NCBI RefSeq assembly: GCF_028807635.1
Contig: NZ_JARBAX010000001.1
Location: forward strand, 1,501,001 to 1,565,000
Reading direction: 5' to 3'
From: Streptomyces spiramyceticus
Lineage (GTDB): Bacteria > Actinomycetota > Actinomycetes > Streptomycetales > Streptomycetaceae
Length of the DNA: 64,000 nucleotides
Each line of letters begins with the position of its first letter. Position 1 is the first letter of the stretch. The notes beneath the pieces are model-generated. The model saw only the letters and a list, made by a program, of their open reading frames with translations. It had not been told where the DNA came from and searched no databases. The position numbers were made by a program, and so were the translations under genes. Positions 35,353-43,250 of this stretch are shown one piece after another.

Positions 35353-36423
35353 CTAGCAGCAGTCGGGTTCCAGGCCTCGCGGCAGCCTCTCGCCGCCGAA
35401 GACTGCCGTGGTTGCCTCGTCTCCTCCAAGGGCCGCCACCGCCAGCAGCAGCGAACCCGCCGTCCACGTGGTGAGCTCCTCGGGCCATACCGCCCGGTTG
35501 CCCTCGAAGACGTAACCCGTCCAGTACATGCCGCCCTCGGCGCGCAGGTGCTGGATCGACTGGAGGATCTCCAGGGCACGGTCGGACTCGCCCATCACCC
35601 AGAGCGCCAGGGCCAGTTCGCAGCTTTCGCCGCCCGTCACCCACGGGTTGGGCAGCACGCACCGCACCCCGAGGCCGGGGACCACGAACGCGTCCCAGTG
35701 GTCCTCGATGCGCTCCTTGGCCTCGGCGTCCGTCAGCGCGCCGCCGAGGACCGGGTAGTACCAGTCCATCGAGTAGCGGCTCTTGTCCAGGAACCGCTCC
35801 GGGTGGCGTCGGATGGCGTGCCGGAGCGCGCCGACCGCCAACTCCCAGTCGGGCTGCGGCTCTTCGCGCTGCTCGGCGATGGCGAGCGCGCAGCGCAGCG
35901 CCTGGTGGATCGAGGAACTGCCCGTCAGCAGCGCATCGTTGACGGGCGTTCCGTCGTCCTCGCGCTTCCAGCCGATCTCGCCGCCGGGCTGCTGGAGGGC
36001 GAGTACGAACTCGGTCGCCGCGTAGACCGCCGGCCACATCCGGTCGATGAAGGCGTCGTCGCCGGTGGCGAGGTAGTGGTGCCAGACGCCGACGGCGATG
36101 TACGCGCAGAAGTTGCTCTCGCGGCCGCGGTCGGTGACCTGCTCCGCGTCGCCGTCGTCGTACGCCGCGTACCAGGATCCGTCCGTGTTCTGGTGCCTGG
36201 CCAGCCACTCGTAGGCGCGTGCTGCGGCCTCGTGCTCGCCCGCCGCGTCGAGCGCCATGGCGGCCTCGGTGTGGTCCCACACGTCGAGGTGGTGGCCACG
36301 GAACCACGGAATGGCGCCGTCCTCGCGCTGTGCGGCAAGGATGCCCGCCACCGTCTCGGCGGCCTCGTCGGCCGTGAGGACACCGGGCAGGACGAGGTGT
36401 TCCGTACGTCCGGGACTTGTCAC
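35353..36423 (-). CDS. Alpha/alpha-toroid (prenyltransferase/squalene-cyclase repeat-like) protein
   Basis: 356 residues from a GTG that overlaps the methyltransferase stop (GTGA). The sequence is a series of helical hairpins with aromatic/Gly turns (ILAAQREDGAIPWF, WLARHQNTDGSWYAAY, RYSMDWYYPVLGG, GMYWTGYVFEGN), a toroid fold shared by terpene cyclases, protein prenyltransferases and some glycoside hydrolases. The DXDD or QW motifs of true squalene-hopene cyclases are not evident. Third gene of the GT4-methyltransferase-toroid unit, so it may act on the same glycoconjugate. Substrate unknown. Confidence 0.7.
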   Translation of the reverse strand: MTSPGRTEHLVLPGVLTADEAAETVAGILAAQREDGAIPWFRGHHLDVWDHTEAAMALDAAGEHEAAARAYEWLARHQNTDGSWYAAYDDGDAEQVTDRGRESNFCAYIAVGVWHHYLATGDDAFIDRMWPAVYAATEFVLALQQPGGEIGWKREDDGTPVNDALLTGSSSIHQALRCALAIAEQREEPQPDWELAVGALRHAIRRHPERFLDKSRYSMDWYYPVLGGALTDAEAKERIEDHWDAFVVPGLGVRCVLPNPWVTGGESCELALALWVMGESDRALEILQSIQHLRAEGGMYWTGYVFEGNRAVWPEELTTWTAGSLLLAVAALGGDEATTAVFGGERLPRGLEPDCC

Positions 36424-37157
36424 TTGGCGGCCGCCGCGACCGGCAGATGCGGCTTGGTCGCGTACGCCACGAAGCTCTTGCCGACGACAGGGTTGAGGGC
36501 CTGTTCGGCAAGCCGCGTGACCAGGGGCTTCTTCATGATGTCCCAGACCAGGAGCTTGTGGTAGGCGCGGACCGGCAGGGCCTTGTCGTTGTCGACGCCG
36601 AAGGCGCACTTGAGCCACCAGTAGGGGCTGTGGAGTGCGTGCGCGTGGTGGGTGCCGTACGGCTTGAGGCCCGCCTCCCGCATCTTGCCGAGCAGCTCGT
36701 CGGCCTTGTAGATGCGGATGTGGCCGCCCTCGACCTCGTGGTACGCGTCGCTCAGCGCCCAGCAGATCTTCTCGGGGCCGTAACGGGGCACGGTGACGGC
36801 GATACGGCCGCCGGGCTTCAGGACGCGGACCATCTCCGCGAGGACGCCCTTGTCGTCGGGGATGTGCTCCATGACCTCGGAGATGATCACGACGTCGAAC
36901 GACTCGTCGGGGAAGGGGAGGTTCAGGGCGTCGCCCTCCATGGCGGTGGCGGTCGCCCCCTCGGGCGCCTCCCCGGCCTCCTTCATCGCGGCGAACCATT
37001 TGGCCACCTCGCGGATCTCCTCGCCGTTCTGGTCGAGGGCCACCACCTGGGCGCCGCGCCGGTAGCACTCGAAGGCGTGCCGGCCTGCGCCGCAGCCCAG
37101 GTCGAGCACGCGGTCGCCCGCGGCGAGCGGGAAGCGGGAGAAGTCCACGGTCAGCAC
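36420..37157 (-). CDS. Class I SAM-dependent methyltransferase
   Basis: 245 residues. Motif I VLDLGCGAGRHAFECYRRG (17-35), motif II VVALDQN, and post-I VVIISEVMEHIPDDKGVLAEMVRVLKPGG are typical of UbiE/Methyltransferase_11 enzymes. The middle gene of a three-gene unit with a GT4 glycosyltransferase upstream and a toroid protein downstream, overlapping the latter by GTGA. Substrate probably a sugar or lipid intermediate, by context only. Confidence 0.83.
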   Translation of the reverse strand: MLTVDFSRFPLAAGDRVLDLGCGAGRHAFECYRRGAQVVALDQNGEEIREVAKWFAAMKEAGEAPEGATATAMEGDALNLPFPDESFDVVIISEVMEHIPDDKGVLAEMVRVLKPGGRIAVTVPRYGPEKICWALSDAYHEVEGGHIRIYKADELLGKMREAGLKPYGTHHAHALHSPYWWLKCAFGVDNDKALPVRAYHKLLVWDIMKKPLVTRLAEQALNPVVGKSFVAYATKPHLPVAAAAK

Positions 37158-37204
37158 GAGGTCTGCCCTTCCGGATGGTGGGGGTGGGTTACGGGGTTAC
37201 GGTC

Positions 37205-37264
37205 GGCTTCGCATCTGCGTCCGGGTCCGGGTCCGGCTTCGCGTCTGCGTCCGGGTCCGGGTCC
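37205..37264. repeat. Two tandem 30-bp repeats between GT4 and methyltransferase genes
   Basis: Two copies (37205-37234, 37235-37264) with one mismatch, each starting GGCTTCGC and ending in GTCCGGGTCCGGGTCC. A partial third copy follows. Lies in the 143-base gap between two cotranscribed genes. Confidence 0.85.
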
Positions 37265-37300
37265 GGCTCCGGGTCGGACGGCTTTGCGGCTGGCAGTGCC

Positions 37301-38629
37301 TCACCTGGCTGCCCCGCGTACCGCCGCCTGGGCCGCGATCCGTTCGCGGTAGAGCTCTGCGGTGCCCTGGGCGGCCTTGGCCCAGGTGAACCTGGCCAGC
37401 ACCCGGTCCCGCCCGGCCGCTCCCAGCCTCCGGCGCAGGTCGGCGTCTTCCAGCAGCCGGCCGAGACCGGCGGCCAGCGCGCCCGCGTCGCCGGGCGGTA
37501 CGGCGAGGCAGGTCTCGCCGTCCGTTCCCGTGACCTCGGGGATCGCGCCGCCGGTCGTGGCGACGAGCGGAGTGCCGGTGGCCATCGCCTCGGCCGCGGG
37601 GAGCGAGAAGCCTTCGTACAGGGAGGGGACGCAGGCGATCTGGGCGCCGCGTACCAGGTCCACGAGTTCGGCGTCGGTGATGCCCTTGACGAACTCGACG
37701 GCGTCCTGGAGCCCGTACCGCGCTATGGCCTGCGCGACCGGGCCGTCCTCCGCGCGCCTGCCAACGACGACGAGGTGGGCGGCCGGGTGCTCGGTGCGGA
37801 GCTTGGCGAGCGCCTCGACGAGGTGGACGAGCCCCTTGAGCGGTACGTCCGCGCTGGACGTCGTGACGATCCGCCCCGGGACCTCGGCGACGGACGGGTC
37901 GGGCGACCAGAGGTCGGTGTCCGCGCCGATGTGCACGACGTGGATACGGTCCGGCCGCACCCCGAGATGGTCGACGATCTCCTGCTGCGAGGAGCCGGAG
38001 ACGGTGAGCACGGAGGGCAGTCGGCGCGCGACGCGCTTCTGCATGCGGGTGAAGCCGTACCAGCGGCGTACGGAGGCGCGCTTGCGGCGGCTCTCGGCGG
38101 CGTCGAGTTCGAGCTGACGGTCCACCGTGATGGGGTGGTGGATGGTGGTGACCAGGGGGGCACCGAGGTCGCCGAGGAGGCCGTAGCCGAGCGTCTGGTT
38201 GTCGTGGATGACGTCGAAGTCGCCGCGGCGGGCGGCGAGATGGCGCTTGGCGCGGAGCGAGAAGGTGAGCGGCTCGGGGAAGCCGCCGGTCCACATGGTC
38301 GCGACTTCGAGGGCGTCGATCCAGTCGCGGTACTCGTCGCGCTTGGGCGTGCGGAAGGGGTCGGGGCTGCGGTACAGGTCGAGGCTGGCCAGCTCGGTGA
38401 GCGGCACGCCCTCGTCGAGTACGGGGTAGGGCTGGGAGCCGAGGACCTCGACGCTGTGGCCGAGGCGGGCGAGCTCGCGGGAGAGGTGGCGTACGTAGAC
38501 GCCCTGGCCTCCGCAGAAGGGGTTGCCCTTGTAGGTGAGGAGTGCGATGCGCAGTGGGCGGTCGCCGTTGCGGTCGCCGTTGCTGGGGGCCCCCGCGTGG
38601 GGGCCCGCTTCTATGGCCTCAGCGGTCAC
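37301..38629 (-). CDS. GT4-family glycosyltransferase (GT-B)
   Basis: 442 residues. I prefer GTG 38629, with AAGGGGG upstream, over a GTG at 38659. N-terminal domain: IALLTYKGNPFCGGQGVYVRHLSRELARLGHSV. C-terminal nucleotide-sugar domain: IVTTSSADVPLKGL, and the EX7E segment PSLYEGFSLPAAEAMATG. Retaining glycosyltransferases of this type make glycolipids or mannosides such as phosphatidylinositol mannosides. First gene of the unit; its promoter faces kstR and may be affected by the KstR box at 38685. Confidence 0.87.
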   Translation of the reverse strand: MTAEAIEAGPHAGAPSNGDRNGDRPLRIALLTYKGNPFCGGQGVYVRHLSRELARLGHSVEVLGSQPYPVLDEGVPLTELASLDLYRSPDPFRTPKRDEYRDWIDALEVATMWTGGFPEPLTFSLRAKRHLAARRGDFDVIHDNQTLGYGLLGDLGAPLVTTIHHPITVDRQLELDAAESRRKRASVRRWYGFTRMQKRVARRLPSVLTVSGSSQQEIVDHLGVRPDRIHVVHIGADTDLWSPDPSVAEVPGRIVTTSSADVPLKGLVHLVEALAKLRTEHPAAHLVVVGRRAEDGPVAQAIARYGLQDAVEFVKGITDAELVDLVRGAQIACVPSLYEGFSLPAAEAMATGTPLVATTGGAIPEVTGTDGETCLAVPPGDAGALAAGLGRLLEDADLRRRLGAAGRDRVLARFTWAKAAQGTAELYRERIAAQAAVRGAAR

Positions 38630-38684
38630 ACTCGGCCCCCTTCTCAACTGCTCTTTCACCGGAGCGTAGCCGCAAGCGCTAACC

Positions 38685-38698
38685 TAGAACAAGTTTCA
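38685..38698. promoter_or_regulatory. kstR: KstR operator at the kstR promoter
   Basis: TAGAACAAGTTTCA matches TnnAACnnGTTnnA. It lies 160 bases before kstR and 56 bases before the divergent GT4 gene. Autoregulation by KstR is known in mycobacteria. Confidence 0.8.
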
Positions 38699-38860
38699 GT
38701 ATGGATCGTTGGACGAGCTCTGAATCTACCGGCAGGTAGCGCAACCGTAAGCGCCGCATCAGGTGATTCGCGCCACGACGGGTGCCCTGCCATGCTGTGC
38801 CACCCGGGGGTCCCACTCCCCCACGCCCGGCGTACGGACAAATGCCATGGAATGGGACGC

Positions 38861-39469
38861 ATGACAGCGGAAGTCAAGCCCTCGTCGCCTCCTCTGACGG
38901 AACGTCAGGAGGCTCGCCGCCGCCGGATCCTGCACGCCAGCGCGCAACTGGCCAGCCGGGGCGGCTTCGACGCGGTTCAGATGCGGGAGGTCGCCGAGTC
39001 GTCGAGCGTCGCGCTGGGCACGCTCTACCGCTACTTCCCGTCCAAGGTCCATCTGCTGGTCGCCACCATGCAGGACCAGCTGCAGCACATGCACACCACG
39101 CTGCGGAAGCGGCCGCCAGGTGGGGAGAGCGCGTCGGAGCGGGTCGCCGAGACGCTGATGCGCGCCTTCCGGGCGCTTCAGCGGGAGCCGCAGCTGGCGG
39201 ACGCGATGGTGCGGGCGCTTACGTTTGCTGACCGCAGCGTCAGTCCCGAGGTGGACACGGTGTCGCGGCAGACGACGGCGATCATTTTGGATGCGATGGA
39301 TCTGAAGGGTCAGCCGACTCCGGAGCAGCTCTCGGCGGTCAGGGTCATCGAGCACACCTGGCACTCGGCGCTGATCACGTGGCTTTCCGGCCGGGCGTCG
39401 ATCGCCCAGGTGAAGATCGACATCGAGACGGTGTGCCGCCTGATCGACCTGACGTCAACCGACGATTGA
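38861..39469 (+). CDS. kstR: KstR-type TetR regulator of steroid catabolism
   Basis: 202 residues. TetR helix-turn-helix: RILHASAQLASRGGFDAVQMREVAESSSVALGTLYRYFPSKVHLL; the C-terminal ligand domain ends TVCRLIDL. The length and the GTLYRYF-SK recognition helix match mycobacterial KstR, which represses sterol genes and is released by a CoA thioester of a cholesterol metabolite. Supporting context: KstR boxes at its own promoter and at five other promoters of steroid-type genes in this window. ATG 38852 in the same frame is an alternative start. A CTGAC-N5-GTCAG palindrome lies inside codons 12-16. Confidence 0.85.
   Translation: MTAEVKPSSPPLTERQEARRRRILHASAQLASRGGFDAVQMREVAESSSVALGTLYRYFPSKVHLLVATMQDQLQHMHTTLRKRPPGGESASERVAETLMRAFRALQREPQLADAMVRALTFADRSVSPEVDTVSRQTTAIILDAMDLKGQPTPEQLSAVRVIEHTWHSALITWLSGRASIAQVKIDIETVCRLIDLTSTDD
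38894..38908. promoter_or_regulatory. CTGAC-N5-GTCAG palindrome inside kstR coding sequence
   Basis: CTGAC-GGAAC-GTCAG with perfect arms at codons 12-16 of kstR (encoding LTERQ). It could be an intragenic operator, or chance within coding sequence. Confidence 0.4.
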
Positions 39470-39512
39470 CGTGTGGTATCGCCACTTATTTCATCGCTGA
39501 TAGCATCGTTGC

Positions 39513-39716
39513 ATGCCGATGATCACAGTGGAATTCACCGAGGAAGAGCTTGCCGAGGCCAAGGCGCACGCCGCCTCGCTCGGCAAGTCCATGCGCGCAC
39601 ACGCTCACGACATAATCGTCTCCGATGCCCAGCGGGCGGCGTTCCTGAACGGCGCCGACGACACTGTCGCCTACTACATGGACGTCTTCAAGGACGCACC
39701 TGAGGGGCAGCGTTGA
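39513..39716 (+). CDS. Putative antitoxin of a Fic-like pair
   Basis: 67 residues, starts MPMITVEFTEEELAEAKAHA, with a short strand, then an amphipathic helix (AEAKAHAASLGKSMRAHAHDIIVSDAQRAAFL) as in small ribbon-helix-helix-like antitoxins. The C-terminus (DDTVAYYMDVFKDAP) could bind the toxin. It overlaps the next gene by TTGA. The promoter region has TGGTATCGCCACTTATTTCATCGCTGATA sequence that is more AT-rich than its neighbours. Confidence 0.65.
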   Translation: MPMITVEFTEEELAEAKAHAASLGKSMRAHAHDIIVSDAQRAAFLNGADDTVAYYMDVFKDAPEGQR

Positions 39717-40093
39717 GCCCTGCCATCCGCGTCGACGCGGGCTGGATCCTCGAAATCCAGACGCGCGTATCGCCCGTCAATACCCCCATCGCCGACTGGG
39801 GCGCGCTCGACGCCATGGCCAAGCGCCATATGTTCGAGCAGCCTCACGGGCAGCTGTACTACGAAGCACCTGCCGCCCGAGCGGCCACTTTTCTCCACAG
39901 CGCGGTTCTCCTGCGACCGTTCGCGGACTACAACTCGGTGATCGGCTGGGCATGCGCCGAGCGGTACATGATCGCGTCGGGCGAGCCCATCAGACCGCCG
40001 AAGCCGGACGAGGTTCACCTCCTCACGGGTGCGATCCGGGCGCAGGAGGCCACTCTCCGCGATATCGCCCGAGCCATCACCGGCTGGCAGTGA
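39713..40093 (+). CDS. Fic/Doc-like toxin-family protein with degenerate active site
   Basis: 126 residues from TTG 39713, which overlaps the antitoxin stop. The helical core around residues 56-90 (ARAATFLHSAVLLRPFADYN, SVIGWACAERYMIASG) fits the Fic/Doc fold. The catalytic H-P-F-x-D-x-N-x-R motif reads R-P-F-A-D-Y-N-S-V: His is replaced by Arg68, and the terminal Arg is missing. Fic toxins AMPylate, and Doc phosphorylates EF-Tu; this version may be inactive or use other chemistry. Neighbour gene order and overlap are those of a toxin-antitoxin operon. Confidence 0.65.
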   Translation: MSPAIRVDAGWILEIQTRVSPVNTPIADWGALDAMAKRHMFEQPHGQLYYEAPAARAATFLHSAVLLRPFADYNSVIGWACAERYMIASGEPIRPPKPDEVHLLTGAIRAQEATLRDIARAITGWQ

Positions 40094-40109
40094 ACACCAG
40101 GGGACCGGT

Positions 40110-40343
40110 CTACTCCTCAGGTGGAAAGACCGGCTCCCCGCCCTCCAGCAGTGTGATCGCGATCGCCTCGACCGGGCAGCCCTCGGCCGCCGCCAGCACC
40201 TTTTCGTTCGCGTCCATGTCCGGTTCGGACGGGTGCGACTGGCGGGCCGTGTCCAGGGCGAATCCGCCCGGGGCCAGGTTCACGCACATACCGGAGCCGA
40301 TGCACACGCCCCGGTCGACCTCGACGTGCCAGCGGTCTCCCAT
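40110..40343 (-). CDS. [3Fe-4S] ferredoxin
   Basis: 77 residues. Three cluster cysteines Cys14, Cys20 (CIGSGMC) and Cys56 (EGCPVEAI), the pattern of P450-type 3Fe-4S ferredoxins. The ATG overlaps the aldehyde dehydrogenase stop by one base (TGATG), so they are cotranscribed under the KstR-box promoter. It probably passes electrons to a P450; CYP125 is encoded 11 kb away in the same putative regulon. Confidence 0.88.
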   Translation of the reverse strand: MGDRWHVEVDRGVCIGSGMCVNLAPGGFALDTARQSHPSEPDMDANEKVLAAAEGCPVEAIAITLLEGGEPVFPPEE

Positions 40344-41803
40344 CACGCCTCCCCGTGGCCCGCCGGCAGGTGGATCATTTTGTGCTCCAGGTACTCGCTG
40401 TACCCCTCTGGCCCGAACTCCCGCCCCACGCCGGAGTTCTTGTAGCCGCCGAAGGGGCCGAGCATGTCGATGCTGAAGGTGTTCACGGAGTACGTGCCGG
40501 TCCTGACCCGGCGTGCGATGTCGATGCCGTGCTCGACGTCGGCGGTCCATACGCTGCCGCTGAGCCCGTACTCGGAGTCGTTGGCGATCCGTACCGCCTC
40601 GCGCTCGTCGTCGTACGGGAGAAGACAGATGACCGGGCCGAAGATCTCCTCGCGGGCGATGCGCATCGAGTTGTCGACCCCGCCGAAGAGCGTCGGTTCG
40701 ACGTACCAGCCCTGCTGCATGCCCGCCGGACGGCCGCCGCCCGTAAGGATCTTCGCGCCTTCCTCCTGGCCGATCCTGATGTAGTCGAGGGACCGTTGCT
40801 GCTGGCGCCGGGCGACGAGCGGACCCACTTCGGTCGCCGGGTCGAGCGGGTCGCCGACCTTCAGCGCGCCGGCCGCCGAGGCGAACGCGTCGGCGAACTC
40901 GTCGTAGCGGGAGCGCGGGACAAGGATGCGGGTCTGGGCCACGCAGGCCTGGCCATTGATCATCCAGGCGAACGGGGCGATGCCCGCGACGGCCGTCGCC
41001 AGATCCGCGTCCGGCAGGATCACGGCGGCGGATTTGCCGCCCAGTTCCAGCGTCACGCGGGTGAGATTGCGCGAGGCCACCTCCATGACGCGCTTGCCCG
41101 CCCCCACCGAGCCGGTGAACGACACCTTGTCGACCCCCGGATGCCCGACCAGGTATTCGCTGACCTCGCGGTCGGCCGGAATGATGGAGAGGACCCCTTC
41201 GGGGAGACCCGCCTCGGTGGCAATCTCGGCCAGGATGTAGGCGTCGAGCGGCGTCTCCGGCGACACCTTCAGCACGGCCGTGCAGCCCGCGAGCAGCGCG
41301 GGCGCGAGCTTGGCCGCCGCCGTGAACTGCGGGACGTTCCACGGCACGACGGCCGCGACCACGCCGACCGGCTCGCGCCGTACGAGAATCGAGCCGAGTA
41401 CGCCGTTCCGCCGGGCCTCGTACGGGAAGTCGCGCGCGACGGTGATCGTCGCGTCCCAGACCATCATCGCGGCGAGCGCCTGCATCATCACGCTCGCGGT
41501 GTACGGCGTACCGTTCTCGGAGCTGATCGACCTGGCGATCTCCTCGTGCCGTACCGCGATGGCGTCCTTGATGCGCGTGACGACCGCGATCCGCTCGTCC
41601 AGCGACATCCTCGGCCAGGGGCCGTCGTCGAACGCGGTGCGCGCGGCGGCGACCGCACGGTCGACGTCGGCCCGGGACGCGTGCGGTACGCGGCCGATGA
41701 CCTGCTCGGTGTGGGGCGAGATCACCTCGATGACATCCGTGCCCAGCGGATCCACCAACTGCCCGCCGATGTACAGCTTTCCGTGCTCCACAAGCTCGGT
41801 CAT
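40343..41803 (-). CDS. NAD-dependent aldehyde dehydrogenase
   Basis: 486 residues. PWNVPQFTAAAKLAPALLAGCTAVLK and SFTGSVGAGKRV bind cofactor; the catalytic Glu is in TLELGGKSAA and the Cys in NGQACVAQTR; EEIFGPV and FGGYKNSGVGREFG complete the family pattern. Converts an aldehyde to the acid. Within the KstR-controlled unit with ferredoxin, it may oxidise the steroid side-chain aldehyde formed by CYP125 or ADH. Two KstR boxes lie upstream. Confidence 0.9.
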   Translation of the reverse strand: MTELVEHGKLYIGGQLVDPLGTDVIEVISPHTEQVIGRVPHASRADVDRAVAAARTAFDDGPWPRMSLDERIAVVTRIKDAIAVRHEEIARSISSENGTPYTASVMMQALAAMMVWDATITVARDFPYEARRNGVLGSILVRREPVGVVAAVVPWNVPQFTAAAKLAPALLAGCTAVLKVSPETPLDAYILAEIATEAGLPEGVLSIIPADREVSEYLVGHPGVDKVSFTGSVGAGKRVMEVASRNLTRVTLELGGKSAAVILPDADLATAVAGIAPFAWMINGQACVAQTRILVPRSRYDEFADAFASAAGALKVGDPLDPATEVGPLVARRQQQRSLDYIRIGQEEGAKILTGGGRPAGMQQGWYVEPTLFGGVDNSMRIAREEIFGPVICLLPYDDEREAVRIANDSEYGLSGSVWTADVEHGIDIARRVRTGTYSVNTFSIDMLGPFGGYKNSGVGREFGPEGYSEYLEHKMIHLPAGHGEA

Positions 41804-41829
41804 AACTGACGCCTCGCCTTCACCCGCAG

Positions 41830-41844
41830 CTGACGGTCTTTCAG
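41830..41844. promoter_or_regulatory. CTGAC-N5-(G)TCAG palindrome, aldehyde dehydrogenase promoter
   Basis: CTGAC-GGTCT-TTCAG, one mismatch in the right arm. It lies between the ALDH start (41803) and the first KstR-like box. Confidence 0.45.
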
Positions 41845-41847
41845 AAC

Positions 41848-41861
41848 TGATACCAGTTCTA
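41848..41861. promoter_or_regulatory. KstR-like operator 1, ALDH/MBL divergent promoter
   Basis: TGATACCAGTTCTA: one mismatch to TnnAACnnGTTnnA (TAC for AAC). Proximal to the aldehyde dehydrogenase gene. Confidence 0.65.
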
Positions 41862-41916
41862 GTGGCGGGAGTCCATGGACCGGCCCCTTTGCAAAGAAGT
41901 CGACCTGGGCGACTAT

Positions 41917-41930
41917 TGGAACGAGTTCTA
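41917..41930. promoter_or_regulatory. KstR operator 2, ALDH/MBL divergent promoter
   Basis: TGGAACGAGTTCTA matches the consensus exactly. It lies 21 bases before the MBL-fold gene start. Confidence 0.8.
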
Positions 41931-41951
41931 GTGCTGAGGGATTGGGGACAC

Positions 41952-42989
41952 ATGTCGCAGGTGACCGAGCACGGCGGTGGCGTGTGGTCCATCAAGGTCC
42001 CCATCCCGGACAACCCCCTCGGCCACACCCTGGTGCACCTGCTCGACACCGACCGGGGCCCGGTCCTGATCGACACCGGCTGGGACGACCCGGCCTCCTG
42101 GGACACCCTGGCCGCAGGTCTCGCCTCCCTCGACGTGGCCGTCACCGACATCCACGGCGTCGTCATCACGCACCACCACCCCGACCACCACGGCCTCTCC
42201 GGGCAGGTACGGGACGTATCCGGCGCCTGGATCGCGATGCACGCCGCCGACACCGAAGTCGTACGCCGCACCCGCAGCGCGGAACCGGGCACCTGGCTCG
42301 ACTACATCACCGCGAAACTCACCGCGGCCGGGGCGCCCTACGACCACCTCGCTCCCCTCCGTGCCGCCCGCGAATCCGGCCGCATGCGTACCCTCCCCGG
42401 CCTCAGGGCGGCCCTCCCCGACCGCGAGATCGTCCCCGGCGACCTGCTGCCCCTGGCCGGCCGGCGCCTGCGCGCCGTCTGGACGCCGGGCCACACGCCC
42501 GGCCATGTGTGCCTCCACCTGGAAGAGACCCACCCGGCGGGCCTGCCCGGCAACGGCCGCCTCTTCTCCGGCGACCACCTCCTGCCCGGCATCACCCCGC
42601 ACATCGGCCTGTACGAGGACCCCGACGACGACGCCGTCACCGACCCCCTGGGCGACTACCTCGACTCCCTGGAGCGCATCGCCCGCCTCACCCCGGCCGA
42701 AGTACTCCCCGCCCACCAGCATGCCTTCACCGACGCCCCCGGCCGCGTCGAAGCCCTCCTCGCCCACCATGACGAGCGCCTCACCGGTCTCCGTGCACTC
42801 CTCGCCAACCCGCTCACGCCGTGGCAGCTCGCCGAGCGCATGGAGTGGAACCGGCCCTGGGACCAAATCCCGTACGGGTCGCGGAACATCGCCGTCTCTG
42901 AGGCCGAGGCCCATCTGCGGCACCTGGTGAAGCTGGGCCACGCGGAGGCGGTGCCGGGCAGCGACCCGGTGACGTACATCGCCGTATGA
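41952..42989 (+). CDS. MBL-fold metallo-hydrolase
   Basis: 345 residues from ATG 41952 (GTG 41931 is possible but directly abuts the operator). Zinc motif THHHPDHHGLSG, with further ligands in TPGHTPGH, FSGDHLLPG and PAHQHAF. A C-terminal winged-helix-like tail (PWDQIPYGSRNIAVSEAEAHLRHLVKLGHAE) as in LACTB2-type hydrolases. Hydrolyses a thioester, phosphoester or lactone; the KstR box suggests a steroid- or CoA-related substrate, by inference only. Confidence 0.86.
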   Translation: MSQVTEHGGGVWSIKVPIPDNPLGHTLVHLLDTDRGPVLIDTGWDDPASWDTLAAGLASLDVAVTDIHGVVITHHHPDHHGLSGQVRDVSGAWIAMHAADTEVVRRTRSAEPGTWLDYITAKLTAAGAPYDHLAPLRAARESGRMRTLPGLRAALPDREIVPGDLLPLAGRRLRAVWTPGHTPGHVCLHLEETHPAGLPGNGRLFSGDHLLPGITPHIGLYEDPDDDAVTDPLGDYLDSLERIARLTPAEVLPAHQHAFTDAPGRVEALLAHHDERLTGLRALLANPLTPWQLAERMEWNRPWDQIPYGSRNIAVSEAEAHLRHLVKLGHAEAVPGSDPVTYIAV

Positions 42990-43044
42990 GCAGCGGAGCC
43001 CCACGCCCGCCCCGGGCCTGCTTGCTACGGGTCGGTAGAGTGGG

Positions 43045-43165
43045 CACGTCGTCATCATGCCCGTCCTGGGGGAAGCCGGTGCAAATCCGGCACTGACCCG
43101 CAACCGTAAGCCGCTCCTGGTGGGGCGGTGAGTCGGAACACCCGGTCCGGCATGACTGGCTCGGC
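43045..43165 (+). ncRNA. Cobalamin riboswitch
   Basis: Contains the B12-box core: GGGGGAAGCCGGTGCAAATC (from 43068) followed by CGGCACTGACCCGCAACCGT. Flanking arms GTCATCATGCC (43051-43061) and GGCATGAC (43149-43156) can pair to close the aptamer. It lies 85-200 bases upstream of the toroid/ECF operon and would shut it off when adenosyl- or methylcobalamin is plentiful. Boundaries are approximate; the expression platform (about 43165-43250) is GC-rich and could sequester AGGAGAGG at 43231. Confidence 0.92.
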
Positions 43166-43250
43166 ACCGTCGAGGTATACGGGGCCGGAGCCTGGTGCGT
43201 GGTCTGCGTGCTTGTGCCCGGCTCCTCAGCAGGAGAGGCCCCCGCCCGTC

